From the NCBI GenBank assembly GCA_018340805.1, contig JACMZG010000047.1, positions 184,092 through 248,091 of the forward strand: a DNA stretch of 64,000 bases, given 5' to 3'. Under the pieces are notes generated by a model. That model had not been told where the DNA came from. It was given only the letters and a program-made list of their open reading frames with translations, and searched no databases. Position numbers and translations under genes: made by a program. The stretch comes from Microvelia longipes. Its lineage: Eukaryota > Arthropoda > Insecta > Hemiptera > Veliidae. Shown piece after piece: positions 1-13,376 of this stretch; the first letter of the stretch is position 1; each line of letters opens with the position of its first letter.

Positions 1-70
1 GCTAAGGGCCAGTGCTGACGATTCTCATAGATTAATCTGGTTAGATTTTGGACAAGATCAACCTGAAATT
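1..70 (+). CDS. Second copy of the candidate exon end (left arm of inverted repeat)
   Basis: Plus-strand counterpart of 8571-8640. It encodes ASADDSHRLIWLDFGQDQPE up to the donor ATT|gtaagt at 71. The exon start lies outside the window. Whether this is a real second copy depends on whether the large inverted repeat is real. Confidence 0.4.
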
Positions 71-3000
71 GTAAGTTAATTCTTCATTCCACATTCAAAA
101 TGATAGTTGTTAGGTTGGCGATTCCGATGCGGAAAATGAATGCGGATGATATTGTTTATACTTTCCTTCATTTATACCATAGGAAAAGTATAGTTATGGC
201 GCTAAAAAACCCCAAAACTGAGATTTCATCCGAATCAGGTAGTTTTAAGACCATCTGATGTTTTGTCATTTACATACAGTCCAAGTTGTCTATCTCTGTT
301 TGTTGTTGTTATAGACACAATATAATTGTGCGAGAGACACCTAGGAAATGTAACAAGCAAAATGCAATGCTACATCTGGGAACTGTCCCATCATTCAATA
401 TTCGTCATCATATAAGGCTGGACATAATGTCATGTCCTACTCTGTTTTTTTACGTCATTTAATACTACCGAATTTTGCAAAACATGAATAGTTAATACAA
501 TATGAATATGGGAGACACCTAGGAAATATAACAAGCAAAAAACATTGCTACATCTGGGAACTGTTCCATCATTCAAGAATATATTGTGAAGTATTTACCT
601 GATACTCGGTAGTATTAAATGATTGTCGGCGCCCTGATGAGTTAGACCTAACAAAACAGTGTAAAGACATGACTTTATGTCGAGCCATCAATGATGATGA
701 ATGTCGAATGATGGAACAGTTGTCAGATTTAGCTATAACACGGGCATTGGTTAAGCTTGTTATTAAGTTTGTATTGAGTTTGAACACAACATATTTGAAG
801 GATGAGATCATTCTGAGTTGGGATGAGATCATCCTGAGTTGGGGCAATCTCAGGGTCGAGATAACATCGGCAGATGTTTTTAATTTAACATGTTTTTTAA
901 CCTTGAAAGCCTGTAAATGAATGCGTTGTTATGTCAGGGTGAATGAGTGTGAGTGAAACCCGTGAATTGAACATGTCTAAATAGATTATGCTTCTATGAG
1001 ATAACATCGGCAGATGTTTTTAATTAACATGTTCTTTTAACCTTGAAAGCCTGTAAATGAATGCGTTGTTATGTCAGTGTGAATGAGTGTGAGTGAAACC
1101 CGTGAATTTAACATGTCCAATTAGATTATGTTTCAATGAGCACACGTGCCGATATGATTGGTCTTCTGGAAGGGGTTACCACCCTTGGCTATTTAAGCTA
1201 GCTCTGGAGACAATCGAGAGAGAGTAATCGAGAGAGTGAGTTGTCAAGCAGTGATAGGGAGTGATAACCCCTGATATCTTTCAGACTTAATTAGGCCAGG
1301 ATTCCTAGTCAAAGGGATCCCCTTTTTCTGTGGGGTTCCGGACTGCCCATCCGGTGTGAGTTCACCCAAAGCCCCACGGTTAAATACACACTTCAATTTT
1401 CTTGTTACATTTCCTAGGTGTCTTTCGCACAATTATATTGTGTTAACTATTCATGTTTTACCATGCAAAATTGGTAGTATCAAATGATGTATTTTTATTT
1501 TTATTTTTATATAATTTTATTATTATTATTTTTTTATTTTTGGTGCCAGTGCCTCATTAAGGTGTGAGGCCACTGCCTTGCCCTTTAAATTTACATGTAT
1601 TACGTGCTCAAAGAGGCTCTAGTCTCTCACCAAGGATACAGATAACCACTGTCCCCAGACTGTTTGAGTGCTTTTAATTTTTTAAATCTTGAATCTTATT
1701 ATATATGTATACTACGTGTATAACATGTATTGATTATTCTGTTTTATACAGGAATTAGACTTAGAGAGCTGTCCGAAACCTCTTGTGTTTATCCTACACA
1801 ACTTCCTTTCAGCTAAAGTTCACAGGATGGGACTAGTTGTTTAAACAAATAGGTTTTAGTTAAGTAAAAACTTTAAGTATTTATTCTATTTTAGATAATT
1901 TGGTTGGTAATCATCTAAGAATGGTACTTGTATAGTATGATATAATGACATCGACTGATAACATGAAAGCCTGGTTGACTTAAATAGGGGTGCCACCTTA
2001 ACTACCAAACATTTTTTTACAGGTGACATTAAGTCCATTAATGATGGAAGTCCATAAAAACATAATTTTTAAGCACGACAAACTTACAAAAGTAACCTGT
2101 CATTGCCTAGGCTTTAATTCTACTAGAACTAACTAAGACCATGTCGTCTAACTGGTCATATGGTGTCGTCTAACTATATCATATTTATCGTAATCTTCAG
2201 AGTATAAAAATAAATAAACCAAGGTTTACATTTGCAGGTGAACCGTGCAAATTGTTAATGATAGAACTAAAAAATGGGTACAGGGTATATCGGAACTTTC
2301 CTCTACCACATCGGATTCGGTACACAAAATTTTCACTTTTTATGAATTTTAAAATTTTTTGCTCAGTCATTGTGTCGTTATTGGTATGTTATAAATAATA
2401 TTTTCTAGATGGCAAAACTAGACATAAACATGATTTTTGTTCCAAGTTTTAACTCTGAAGCTTAAATACACTAGGAGCTACGATGATAACGCACACACAC
2501 ACATATACATATATAAACAGAAAAAATTGTGAAACTACTCAGGAGGTCTTAAAGAACCTTAAGAATTAACCTAAAACGGTTAATTCATGTGAAATCCTGG
2601 TTTTGGATTTTTAGCAAAAAAACAATTCTTTTCTATACTCCTACGGTGTATAGGAAAGTAAAAATTAATGAGGAAAAGTAAAAAACAGCTAATTATTAAA
2701 CAAAATTAGTAGATGGACTAATTATTAAAGCCTTTTCTATGTTACCTAATATTATCATATGAAAGTTTTGCCAACTTTGTTAAATCAAATTGTTATTTGT
2801 TATAATATAATACACGGTTGTAAGCAGTTGACAGCGTAGAAAATAATGTTGAGGGAGCCAATGAGGTTAATCCTGGATGTTTAAATCCACTATCACAATT
2901 TTATATTAGACCAACCTTATTAGTTCCACAAGACTATTTTCCCTCACTGTCAACTGATTATAACCATATGCAATACTTTAGGTTGACAGCATTAGATAAG

Positions 3001-3501
3001 ACCTTCAGGCTTCCTGTTATCAAGTTGTGTTTCTTCTATACATAGTATTATGATAAGATTTTAGATAATTTGGTTAGTAATGCAATTCTAGAAGGCTGTT
3101 ATTACCTCAACAGCTTAATTAGATGAACATTGAAGGTTATTTTTAACGGAAATCATTTGATTAGATCAATAAAAAATGGGGTAACATTTAATAGATAATA
3201 TCTTTTAGTAAAATTTTATAATTTTTGTTAGTTTTTATTTCAATTAAAGAAAATATTATTATCTGACTTTGATACTCAATTTTATTTTAGTATTAATTAT
3301 TGTTGTTTTGTTTGTTATTATTGTGTCACATTTTATTTATTATTGAAATATATTAATTTAATAATTTTTAACTTGTAAAAATAAGTCATATGGAAGATAG
3401 AATACTGTCTTGGATTATCATGAAACTTAATACATTTATTAGTAACTAAATAGTTAGAACTAAGCTTAATAAGTTATTAAACTGAATCAGTTTATCTATT
3501 A

Positions 3502-3503
<2 letters not shown>

Positions 3504-3539
<36 letters not shown>

Positions 3540-3544
3540 ATATA

Positions 3545-3584
<40 letters not shown>
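3504..3584. repeat. TA microsatellite (left arm)
   Basis: Runs of ta interrupted by ataata. Mirrored at 4984-5056 in the right arm and repeated at 12549-12626 in the third copy. Confidence 0.95.
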
Positions 3585-4330
3585 TTTAAAAAAATTACTA
3601 TCCCTCAAAATGTTATCATAATTGGCTGAAATTTAAAAATTTCATATTCTGCTAAAAGTAGATAGTCATATGGTTTTATTGTTTATCATACATCACTTGA
3701 TGTGAACAATTTACAATTTGACTAATAATAATGACTCGGAGTATTTTAATAATTTTCTATGCCTAACGACAATATTGCAGTAGGAAGTATATCAGGATTG
3801 CCAACATATTTTATTAGTTTCCTGGTTCTGAACTTGGAAAACACTGAATCAAGATTTCTGCTTGTGTAAAATAAAAATAAAGGAGTGCATTCTGTGCATT
3901 TCCTCCATGAATTAATGAGGGGAACCAATTAGAGCCCAGAGTTTCCTGCAGTCCCTGCATGAATACTTTATATACACTATGATATAAAGCGAAATCCATG
4001 TGACGGCCCGGAGGCCACAGAGTGGGCGGCAATTAATTTCTCAAGATGGACAAAGTCAGTCTTAATTTTCATATGACTTAAAACTTTATTATATAAAATT
4101 GTTTTTTATTTGATTTTCTATGATGTAAATAAAAACGGTATTATTTAGGCAAAAGACTTGATATTATTGTAAAAAATCTAATTAAACTAATAACTTTAAA
4201 CTTTGTTTAAATCATCAGTTAAACTTTAAATTAACTTTTACATGGTTTAAATTATACAATTTATACATTAATAATTTGTGATGTGACTGATATACAAGGT
4301 GTTTTTGCGTAGGGAAGGGAATGTGAGCTA

Positions 4331-4982
4331 ACTGATGATTTAAACAAAGTTTAACTTCATAGTTTATATTAGATTTTACAATAATATCAAGTCTTTCCTA
4401 AATAATACCGTTTGTATTTTACATCATAGAAAATCAAATTAAAAACATTTTATTTATAATTTTAAAAAAAGTTTTTAAGTCATATGAAAAATTAAGACTG
4501 ACTTTTAGTCCATCTTGAGAAATTTAATTGCCGTCTCCCACTCTTGTGGCCTCCGGGCCGTCACATGGATTTCGCTTATATCATAGTTATATAAAGTATT
4601 CAATGCAGGGACTGCAGAAATCCTTCTGGGGCTCTAAGTGGTTCCCGTCAATTATTCATGGAGGGAAATGCACAGAATGCGCACTCCTTTATTTTTATTT
4701 TAACAGGCAGAAATCTGATTCAGTGTTCCAAAAGTTCAGAAACCAGGAAACTATAAAAATATGTTGCCAATCCTGATATTACTTTCCTACTCAAATATGT
4801 CGAGGCATAAGAAAATATTAAATACTCCGATATTATTATTTTAGTCAAAATTGTAAATTGTTTCACATAATTATGTATGATAACAATAAAAACCATATGA
4901 CTATCTACTTTTAGCAGAAATATGAATTTTAATTTCAGACCAATATTGATAACATTTTGAGGGATAGTAAATTTTTTTAAAG

Positions 4983-5057
<75 letters not shown>

Positions 5058-8000
5058 CACTAAATAGATAAACTGCATTCAGTTAATAACTTATTAAGCT
5101 TAGTTCTAACTATTTAGTTACTAATAATGTATTAAGTTTCATTGATAATCCAAGGACAAGTATTCTATCTCCATATGACTTATTTTTACAAGTTAAAAAT
5201 TATAAATATAATATATTTCAATAATAAAATTAAAATGTGGACAATAATAACAAACAAAAACAACAAATAATTAATACTAAAAATTAAAATTTGAGTATCA
5301 AGGTCAGATAATAATATTTTCTTTAATTGAAATAAAAAAACTTAAAACAAAAAATTATAAATTTTACTAAAAGATATTAACTATAAATGTTACCCCATTT
5401 TTTATTGATCATATCAATGATTTCCGTTAAAAAATAACCTTCAATGTTCATCTAATTAAAGCTGTTGAGTAATAACAGCCTTCTAGAATTGCATTACTAA
5501 CAAATTAATCTAAAATCTTACATCAATACTATGTATAGAAGAAAAAACACAACTGTAACAGGAAAGCCTTGAAGGTCTATCTAATGCTTGTAACCTTAAA
5601 GTATTGCATATGGTTATAATCAGTTACAGGTGAGGGAAATAGTCTTGTGGAACTAATAAGGTTGTCAATATAAAATTGTGATAGTGGATTAACAATCCAG
5701 GATTAACCTCATTGGCTCCCTCACATTATTTTCCTACGCTGTCAACTGCTTACAACCGTGTATAATGTAAACAAAATAACATTTGATTTAACAAAGTTGG
5801 GCAAAACTTTATATGATAATATTAGGAACATAGAAAAGGCTTAATAATTAAGTCCATCTACTAATTTTGATTTTAATAATTAGAAAATGTTTTTTACTTT
5901 TCCTCATTATTTTTACTTTTCCTATACACCGTAGGAGTATAGGAAAAAGGAACTGTTTTTTTTTGCCTAAAAAATCCAAAACCAGGGATTTCACATGAAT
6001 AACCTTTAGGTTAATTCTTAAGGTTCTTTTAAGACCTCCTGATAGTTTTCACAAATTTTTTCTGTTTATATATGTATAAGGTGAATGTGTGCGTTATCAT
6101 CGTGCTTCCTAGTGGTATTAAGCTTCAGAGTTAAAACTTGGAACAAAAAATCTCAAATGTTTTATGTCTAGTTTTGCCATCTAGAAAAATATGATTATAA
6201 CATACTCAATAACCGACACAATGACTGAGCAAAAATTTTTAAAAATTTCATAATAAAGTGGAAAATTTGTGTACGAATCCGATGTGTAGAGGAAAAGTTC
6301 CGATATACCCTTGTACCCATCTTTTTAGTTCATCATTAACAATTTGCACGGTTCAACCTGGCAATGTAAACCTGGTTTATTATATTTATACTCTGAAGAT
6401 TACGATAAATATGATATTAGTTAGACGACACCATATGACCAGTTAGACGACTATGGTCTTAGTTAGTTCTAGTAGAATTAAAGCCTAGGCAATGACAGGT
6501 TACTTTTGTAAGTTTGTCGTGCCCTTAAAAATATGTTTTTATGGACTTCCATCATTAATGGACTTAATGTCACCTGTAAAAAAATGTTTGGTATATTAAG
6601 GTGGCACCCCGTATTAAGTCAACCAGGCTTTTATGTTTATCAGTTGATGTCAATATATCATACTATAACAAGTACCATTCTTAGAATGATTACCAACCAA
6701 ATTATCTTAAATAAAAATAAATATTTAAAGTTTTTACCTTAACTAAAACCTATTTGCTTAAACAACGAGTCCCATCCTGTGAACTTTAGCTGAAAGGAAT
6801 TGTGCTAGGATAAAAACAAGAGCGTTTCGGACAGCTCTCTAAATCTAATTCCTGTATTAAAACAGAATATCAATACATGTTATACACTTAGTATACATAA
6901 TATAATAAGATTCAAGATTTAAAAATTAAAAGCACTCAAACAGTCTGGGACAGTGGTTATCTGTATCCTTGGTGAGGAGGACTGAGCCTCTTTGAGCACG
7001 TAATACATGTAAATTTAAAGGGCAAGGCAGTGCCTCACACCTTAATGAGGCAACCTGGCACCAAAATATAAAAAAATAAAGTAATAATAAAAATTATATA
7101 AAAATAAAAAATAAAAATGACATATCATTTATACTACCAAGTTTTGCCATGGTAAAAACATGAATAGTTAACACAATATTAATTGTGCGAAAGACACTAG
7201 GAAATGTAACAAGCAAATGCAATGCTACTTTAACCGTGGGGCTTTGGGTGAAACTCACACCGGATGGCCAGTCCGGAAACCCCACAGAAAAAGGGGATCC
7301 CCTTTGACTAGGGAATCCTGGCTAATTAAGTCTTGAAAGATATCAGGGGTTATCACTTTCCTATACACTGCTTGACAACTCACTCTCTTCGATTACTCTC
7401 TCTCGATTGGTCTCCGAGCTAGCTTAAATAGCCAAGGGTGGTAACCCCTTCCAGAAGACCAATCATATCGGCACGTCTGTGTGCTCTGAAACATAATCTA
7501 ATTGACATGTTAAATTTCCACGGCACTCAACACTCATTCCACACTGACATAACAACGCATTCATTTAAGGTTTTTCAAGGTTAAAAGAACATGTTAATTA
7601 AAAAACATCTGCCTGATGTTATCTCATAGAGCATAATCTATTTGGACATGTCAATTCACGGGTTTCACTCACACTCATCACCCTTGACATAAAACGCATT
7701 CATTTACAGGCTTTTCAAGGTTAAAAAGAACATGTTAATTAAAAACATCTGCCGCATGTTATCTCGACCCTGAGATTGCCCCAACTCAGGATTGATCTCA
7801 TCCCAAACTCAGAAATGGATCTATCTTCAAATATGTTTGTGTTTCAAACTCGAATACAAAACTTAATAAACAAGCTTAACAATTGCCCGATGTTATAGCT
7901 AAAATCTGACAAAACTGTCCACATTCGAATTCATCATCATTGATGGCTCGACATAAAGTCATGTCCTTAACACTATTTTGTTACTGTCTAACTCATCACA

Positions 8001-8639
8001 GCGCTGACAATCATTTAATACTACCGAGTATCAAGGTAAATTACTTCACATTATAATTTTGAATGATGGAACAGGTTCCCAGATGTAGCATTGTTTTTTG
8101 CTTGTACATTTTCCTAGGTGTCTCCCAATATTTCATATTGTATTAACTATTCATGTTTGCAAAAATTCGGTAGTATTAAATTTGACGTGAAAAAACCGAG
8201 TGGACATGGACATTATGTCAAGCCTTATTATGATGACGAATGTCAAATGATGGAACAGTTCCCAGATGTAGCATTACTTTTTGCTTTACATTTCTAGGTG
8301 TCTCTCGCACAATTATACTGTGTCTATATGACAACCAAACAGAGATAGCAACTGGACTGTATGTAAATGACAAAACATCAGATGTCTTAAAACTACCTGA
8401 TTCGGATGAAATCTCAGTTTGGGATTTTTTAGCGCCATTAACTATACTTTTCCTATTGTATAAATGAAGGAAAAGTATAAACAAATATCATCCGCATTTC
8501 ATTTTCCCGCCATCAGAATTGCCAACCTAACAACTATTCATTCTGAATGTGGACTGGAGAATTAACTTACGTTTCAGGTGATCTTGTCCAAAATCTAACC
8601 AGATTAATCTATGCGAATCGTCAGCACTGGCCCTTAAGC
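4331..8639. repeat. Right arm of giant inverted repeat
   Basis: Reverse complement of 1-4218. The first bases, aactgatgatttaaac, mirror gtttaaatcatcagtt at the inner end of the left arm. The outer end, at 8571-8639, mirrors position 1-70. A spacer of about 112 bp (4219-4330) separates the arms and occurs in only one orientation. Confidence 0.95.
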
Positions 8640-8744
8640 TGCTCGAAGCTGTACTGCCATACAGGACCAAGACGAGGAAGTGAGTTGAAGCCTTTTCTCA
8701 TAGTGCAGGAGACAGTATTGCATGTTCTCCTTTGTACACACACC
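8571..8744 (-). CDS. Candidate next exon of the unrecognised gene
   Basis: Acceptor ttttggcag, donor AAAC|gtaagt. Phase 0 from the preceding candidate exon gives GVCTKENMQYCLLHYEKRLQ then LTSSSWSCMAVQLRAA. After a shift in frame near 8638 it reads RASADDSHRLIWLDFGQD. The last 70 bases are repeated in inverted orientation at 1-70, where the same end reads DDSHRLIWLDFGQDQPEI before gtaagt. Product unknown. One-base differences between the two copies show that at least one carries indel errors. Confidence 0.5.
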
Positions 8745-10149
8745 CTGCCAAAAACAAATACATAAAGTATTAAACAACTATAAACACAATAACAACTATA
8801 AAACAATTACTAAACAAACTATAAACTCTATCAACATTTATTACAACTATAATTTATCAAATAATAACGGAGATATAATTATATAAAGTAAACAATTAGA
8901 AATATTTATTACTTTAAAAACACATAGTCTAGGTTCAAGCAGTATTGCTTTTTGGAGACACAGAAAAGGAGCAGGTGCGTATTATAAATTACTACATATG
9001 GTTGTTAAAAAATAAATTTGTTCTAAACAAGAATTAAAAACAGTAACCATAATAAAAAATTGTAAAATGTATTTTATTCTATTATTGTTAATGTAATCAT
9101 TTTATAAAATAAATAATTATTATTATTATTATTAAACCCTTAAACTGATAGAGAACTTTCAGGAGAGGCAGAATATGTTTGTTAAGCTCAAATTCTCCAG
9201 AACTTTTTTTGTAAAAATTTCCCCTTTAATTTGTAATTTTGTCTCGGTGATCATGCACCGGGAAGTGCAGTGTTCGCAACCAGGCAATGCTCTAGATTAT
9301 ATGAATCTATATTTATTACTAAAACAATTTTGAAATTATATTGATTACTAGCCTGATTCTACTGATGATTTACCTGTAAACAGAACCTAATAATAGAAAT
9401 TTAAAAAAATTGCGGTATGAGAACTCAGAAATGTTCCCACTACATCTGATTTGCTTTGCCTCAATCCCACAACTTTGTAACTTGCTTTTGCGTGTGCTCA
9501 ATAATACAGCACGTCTCCGGGACTCGCTATACTTTATCTGACAGTACAAATATATAATGTTAATCCAACACATACAGACAAGACAATTTTGTAAAACACT
9601 CAGAACCTCTTAAAACACCTGAAAATGGGATAATTCAGGTGAAATCTCGGCCCTTAAATGGGCCACCTGTTAAGGGTTTAACATCAGATTAAAAATGATA
9701 CTATTTAATAAAAAATGTAATTAAAATATTAAAGAATAAATAAAAATTATTTAAAAAAAAGCTCTCCTTTCAAAGAATAACTCTTATATTCTCTCCAACG
9801 TACAAACGTAGTGAATGTACATTATCAAAAAACATCATTGTTGTTTACATCTAGCAAATATGTACGATATATTTTCACTCATTCTCATCAAATCTAAGTC
9901 CAATTTTTACTTTTCAAATAGGTTTTTAAGTCCTTATTTTAGACGTTTTTAGATAAAAAGTCCAAAAATTAAAAAAAATATTTTGCACTATTTTGAATCA
10001 TAGCCTGGAGGCCACAAAACGTCCAGATAATAAATAAAAATATTTTTGAACTTTTTGAATTCATAGCCTGGAGCACGGGGTTTCCAGAACACAACCTCTC
10101 TGAAACGCCAGCTTACCAGGGTCTATTAAGCTTAAACACATAAACTTAC
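8745..10149. other. Intron-like stretch between the two candidate exons
   Basis: AT-rich with no further exon seen. Contains a short fragment of the 5S-type composite repeat (about 9565-9660, with actcagaacctcttaaaac) and a local duplication around the string atagcctggag (about 9995-10075). Confidence 0.4.
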
Positions 10150-10360
10150 TGATGGATAATTCTTGCTGAGCTCGGCGACAGCGTGGTGAGAGCCATTAAG
10201 GAGAGCGTGAGCCAAGGTTGCCTTGACCCGGTGTGTTTCACACCTTAGTATTTGAGTAACAACTTCCATCAGGGCAGCCCCATCTCACGAACAACTCGGC
10301 AACAGATGCCCAAAGATTACACTTGGGTGTCACTGTCTTTTACTCGAAACAGTTAACAGT
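10150..10360 (-). CDS. Candidate exon of an unrecognised gene
   Basis: GC-richer island in AT-rich sequence, with acceptor ttgtttgcag and donor TCA|gtaagt. The 3' part reads DGAALMEVVTQILRCETHRV then KATLAHALLNGSHHAVAELS and KNYPS, helical in composition. The upstream part reads CNLWASVAELFVR in another frame; loss of a GA dinucleotide near 10272 would join the two. The first 30-40 bases do not read cleanly. It exits in phase 0, matching the candidate exon at 8571-8744. The protein family was not recognised. Confidence 0.5.
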
Positions 10361-10423
10361 CTGCAAACAAAATATATCAGCATTACATTAAAAAAGTTAA
10401 ATTCTTTTTTGTCTAGCAAACTA

Positions 10424-11423
10424 NNNNNNNNNNNNNNNNNNNNNNNNNNNNNNNNNNNNNNNNNNNNNNNNNNNNNNNNNNNNNNNNNNNNNNNNNNNNN
10501 NNNNNNNNNNNNNNNNNNNNNNNNNNNNNNNNNNNNNNNNNNNNNNNNNNNNNNNNNNNNNNNNNNNNNNNNNNNNNNNNNNNNNNNNNNNNNNNNNNNN
10601 NNNNNNNNNNNNNNNNNNNNNNNNNNNNNNNNNNNNNNNNNNNNNNNNNNNNNNNNNNNNNNNNNNNNNNNNNNNNNNNNNNNNNNNNNNNNNNNNNNNN
10701 NNNNNNNNNNNNNNNNNNNNNNNNNNNNNNNNNNNNNNNNNNNNNNNNNNNNNNNNNNNNNNNNNNNNNNNNNNNNNNNNNNNNNNNNNNNNNNNNNNNN
10801 NNNNNNNNNNNNNNNNNNNNNNNNNNNNNNNNNNNNNNNNNNNNNNNNNNNNNNNNNNNNNNNNNNNNNNNNNNNNNNNNNNNNNNNNNNNNNNNNNNNN
10901 NNNNNNNNNNNNNNNNNNNNNNNNNNNNNNNNNNNNNNNNNNNNNNNNNNNNNNNNNNNNNNNNNNNNNNNNNNNNNNNNNNNNNNNNNNNNNNNNNNNN
11001 NNNNNNNNNNNNNNNNNNNNNNNNNNNNNNNNNNNNNNNNNNNNNNNNNNNNNNNNNNNNNNNNNNNNNNNNNNNNNNNNNNNNNNNNNNNNNNNNNNNN
11101 NNNNNNNNNNNNNNNNNNNNNNNNNNNNNNNNNNNNNNNNNNNNNNNNNNNNNNNNNNNNNNNNNNNNNNNNNNNNNNNNNNNNNNNNNNNNNNNNNNNN
11201 NNNNNNNNNNNNNNNNNNNNNNNNNNNNNNNNNNNNNNNNNNNNNNNNNNNNNNNNNNNNNNNNNNNNNNNNNNNNNNNNNNNNNNNNNNNNNNNNNNNN
11301 NNNNNNNNNNNNNNNNNNNNNNNNNNNNNNNNNNNNNNNNNNNNNNNNNNNNNNNNNNNNNNNNNNNNNNNNNNNNNNNNNNNNNNNNNNNNNNNNNNNN
11401 NNNNNNNNNNNNNNNNNNNNNNN
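10424..11423. other. Assembly gap (1000 N)
   Basis: Exactly 1000 N. The sequence resumes inside a copy of the inverted-repeat arm. Any reading frame across it is an artefact. Confidence 1.
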
Positions 11424-12549
11424 TTGGTATGTATAAATAATATTTTCCCTAGATGCAGAAACTAGACTAAAACATTGATTTTTGTTCAATGTTTGTAACC
11501 TGAAGCTTATAATACACTAGGAAGCTACGATGATAACGCACACACACACATATACATATATAACAGAAAAATTTGTGAAACTACTCAGGAGGTCTTAAAG
11601 AACCTTAAGAATTAACCTAAAAAACGGTTAATTCCATGTGAAATCCTGGTTTTGGATGTTTAGCAAAAAACAATTCTTTTCTATACTCCTAGCGGTGTAT
11701 AGGAAAAAGTAAAAAATTATGAGGAAAAGTTAAAAAACAGAGCTATTAATTAACAATTAGTAGATGGACTATTATTAAGCCCTTTCTATGTTACCTAAAT
11801 ATTCATCATATGAAAGTTTTGCCAACTTGTTAAATCAAATGTTTATTTTTGTTATAATATAATACACGGTTGTAAGCGTTGACAGCGTAGGAAATAATGT
11901 GAGGGAGCCAATGAGGTTAATCCTGATGTTAAATCCACTATCACAATTTTATATTAGACCAACCTTATTAGTTCCACAAGACTATTTTCCCTCACTGTCA
12001 ACTGATTATAACCATATGCAATACTTTAGGTTGACAGCATTAGATAAGACCTTCAGGCTTTCTGTTATCAGTTGTGGTTCTTCTATACATAGTATTATGA
12101 TAAGATTTTAGATAATTTGGTTAGTAATGCATTCTAGAAGGCTGTTATTCCTCAACAGCTTAATTAGATGAACATTGAAGGTTATTTTTTAACGGAAATC
12201 ATTTGATAGATCAATAAAAAATGGGGTAACATTTAATAGATAATATCTTTTAGTAAAAATTTTATAATTTTTGTTAGTTTTTATTTCAATTAAAGAAAAT
12301 ATTATTATCTGACTTTGATACTTCAAATTTATTTTAGTATTAATTATTGTTGTTTTGTTTGTTATTATTGTGCACATTTTATTTTATTATTGAAATATAT
12401 TAATTTAATAATTTTTAACTTGTTAAAAATAAGTCATATGGAGATAGAATACTGTCTTTGGATTATCATGAAACTTAATTACATTATTAGTAACTAAATA
12501 GTTAGAACTAAGCTTAATAAGTTATTAACTGAATCAGTTTATCTATTAG

Positions 12550-12628
<79 letters not shown>

Positions 12629-13376
12629 TTTAAAAAATTTACTATCCCTCAAAATGTTATTCATATTTGTCTGAAATTTAAAATTCATATTCTGCTAAAA
12701 GTAGATAGTCATATGGTTTATTGTTTATCATACATAACTTGATGTGAACAATTTACAATTTTGACTAAAATAATAATGACTCGGAGTATTTTAATAATTT
12801 TCTATGCCTAACGACATATTTGGAGTAGGAAGTATATCAGGATGCCAACATATTTTTATAGTTTCCTGGTTCTGACTTGGAAACACTGAATCAGATTTCT
12901 GCTGTGTAAAATAAAAATAAAGGAGTTGCATTCTGTGCATTTCCTCCATGAATAATTGACGGGAACCAATTAGAGCCCAGAGATTCCTGCAGTCCCTGCA
13001 TTTGAATACTTATATACACATGATATAAAGCGAAATCCATGTGACGGCCCGAAGGCCACAGAGTGGGACGGCAATTAATTTCAAGATGGACAAAAGTCAG
13101 TCTTAATTTTCATATGACTTAAAAACTTTTTTTATTATAAATAAAATGTTTTTTATTTGATTTTCTATGATGTAAATTAAAAACGGTATTATTTAGGCAA
13201 AAGACTTGATATATTGTAAAAATCTAATTAACTAATGAGTTAAACTTTGTTTAAATCATCAGTTAAACTTTAAATTAACTTTTACATAGTTTAAATATAC
13301 AATTTATACGTTAATAATTTTGTGATGTGACTGATATACAAGTTGTTTTTGGTAGGAAGGGAATGTGAGGCTAACC
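11424..13376. repeat. Third, direct copy of the inverted-repeat arm including the spacer
   Basis: Matches 2381-4328 in the same orientation, including the 112-bp spacer. It starts exactly where the first N gap ends and leaves the shared sequence after gctaac near 13376, where unique sequence begins. Differences from the left arm are again mainly single-base indels. Confidence 0.93.
12549..12626. repeat. TA microsatellite (third copy)
   Basis: Same position within the repeat as the one at 3504, with different length and interruption pattern, as expected of slippage or read error. Confidence 0.95.

Larger units (their letters stand above)
1..4218. repeat. Left arm of giant inverted repeat
   Basis: The sequence from 1 to about 4218 returns, reverse-complemented, at 4331-8639. 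The arms match over their full length, including the internal TA microsatellite and a shared candidate exon end. Differences are mostly single-base gains and losses, giving about 90 bp total length difference. The arm may continue past the window edge. Within it are pieces of dispersed repeats: a fragment of the 5S-type composite repeat (about 2380-2690) and a block with short inverted ends (about 440-1490). Confidence 0.95.

Noticed and set aside
1138..1430. Solo LTR with tatttaag promoter-like box
   Set aside because: No clear terminal motifs or target duplication could be defined; not called.
10409..11489. Open frames of about 350 codons on both strands
   Set aside because: They run across the 1000-N gap and have almost no real codons.
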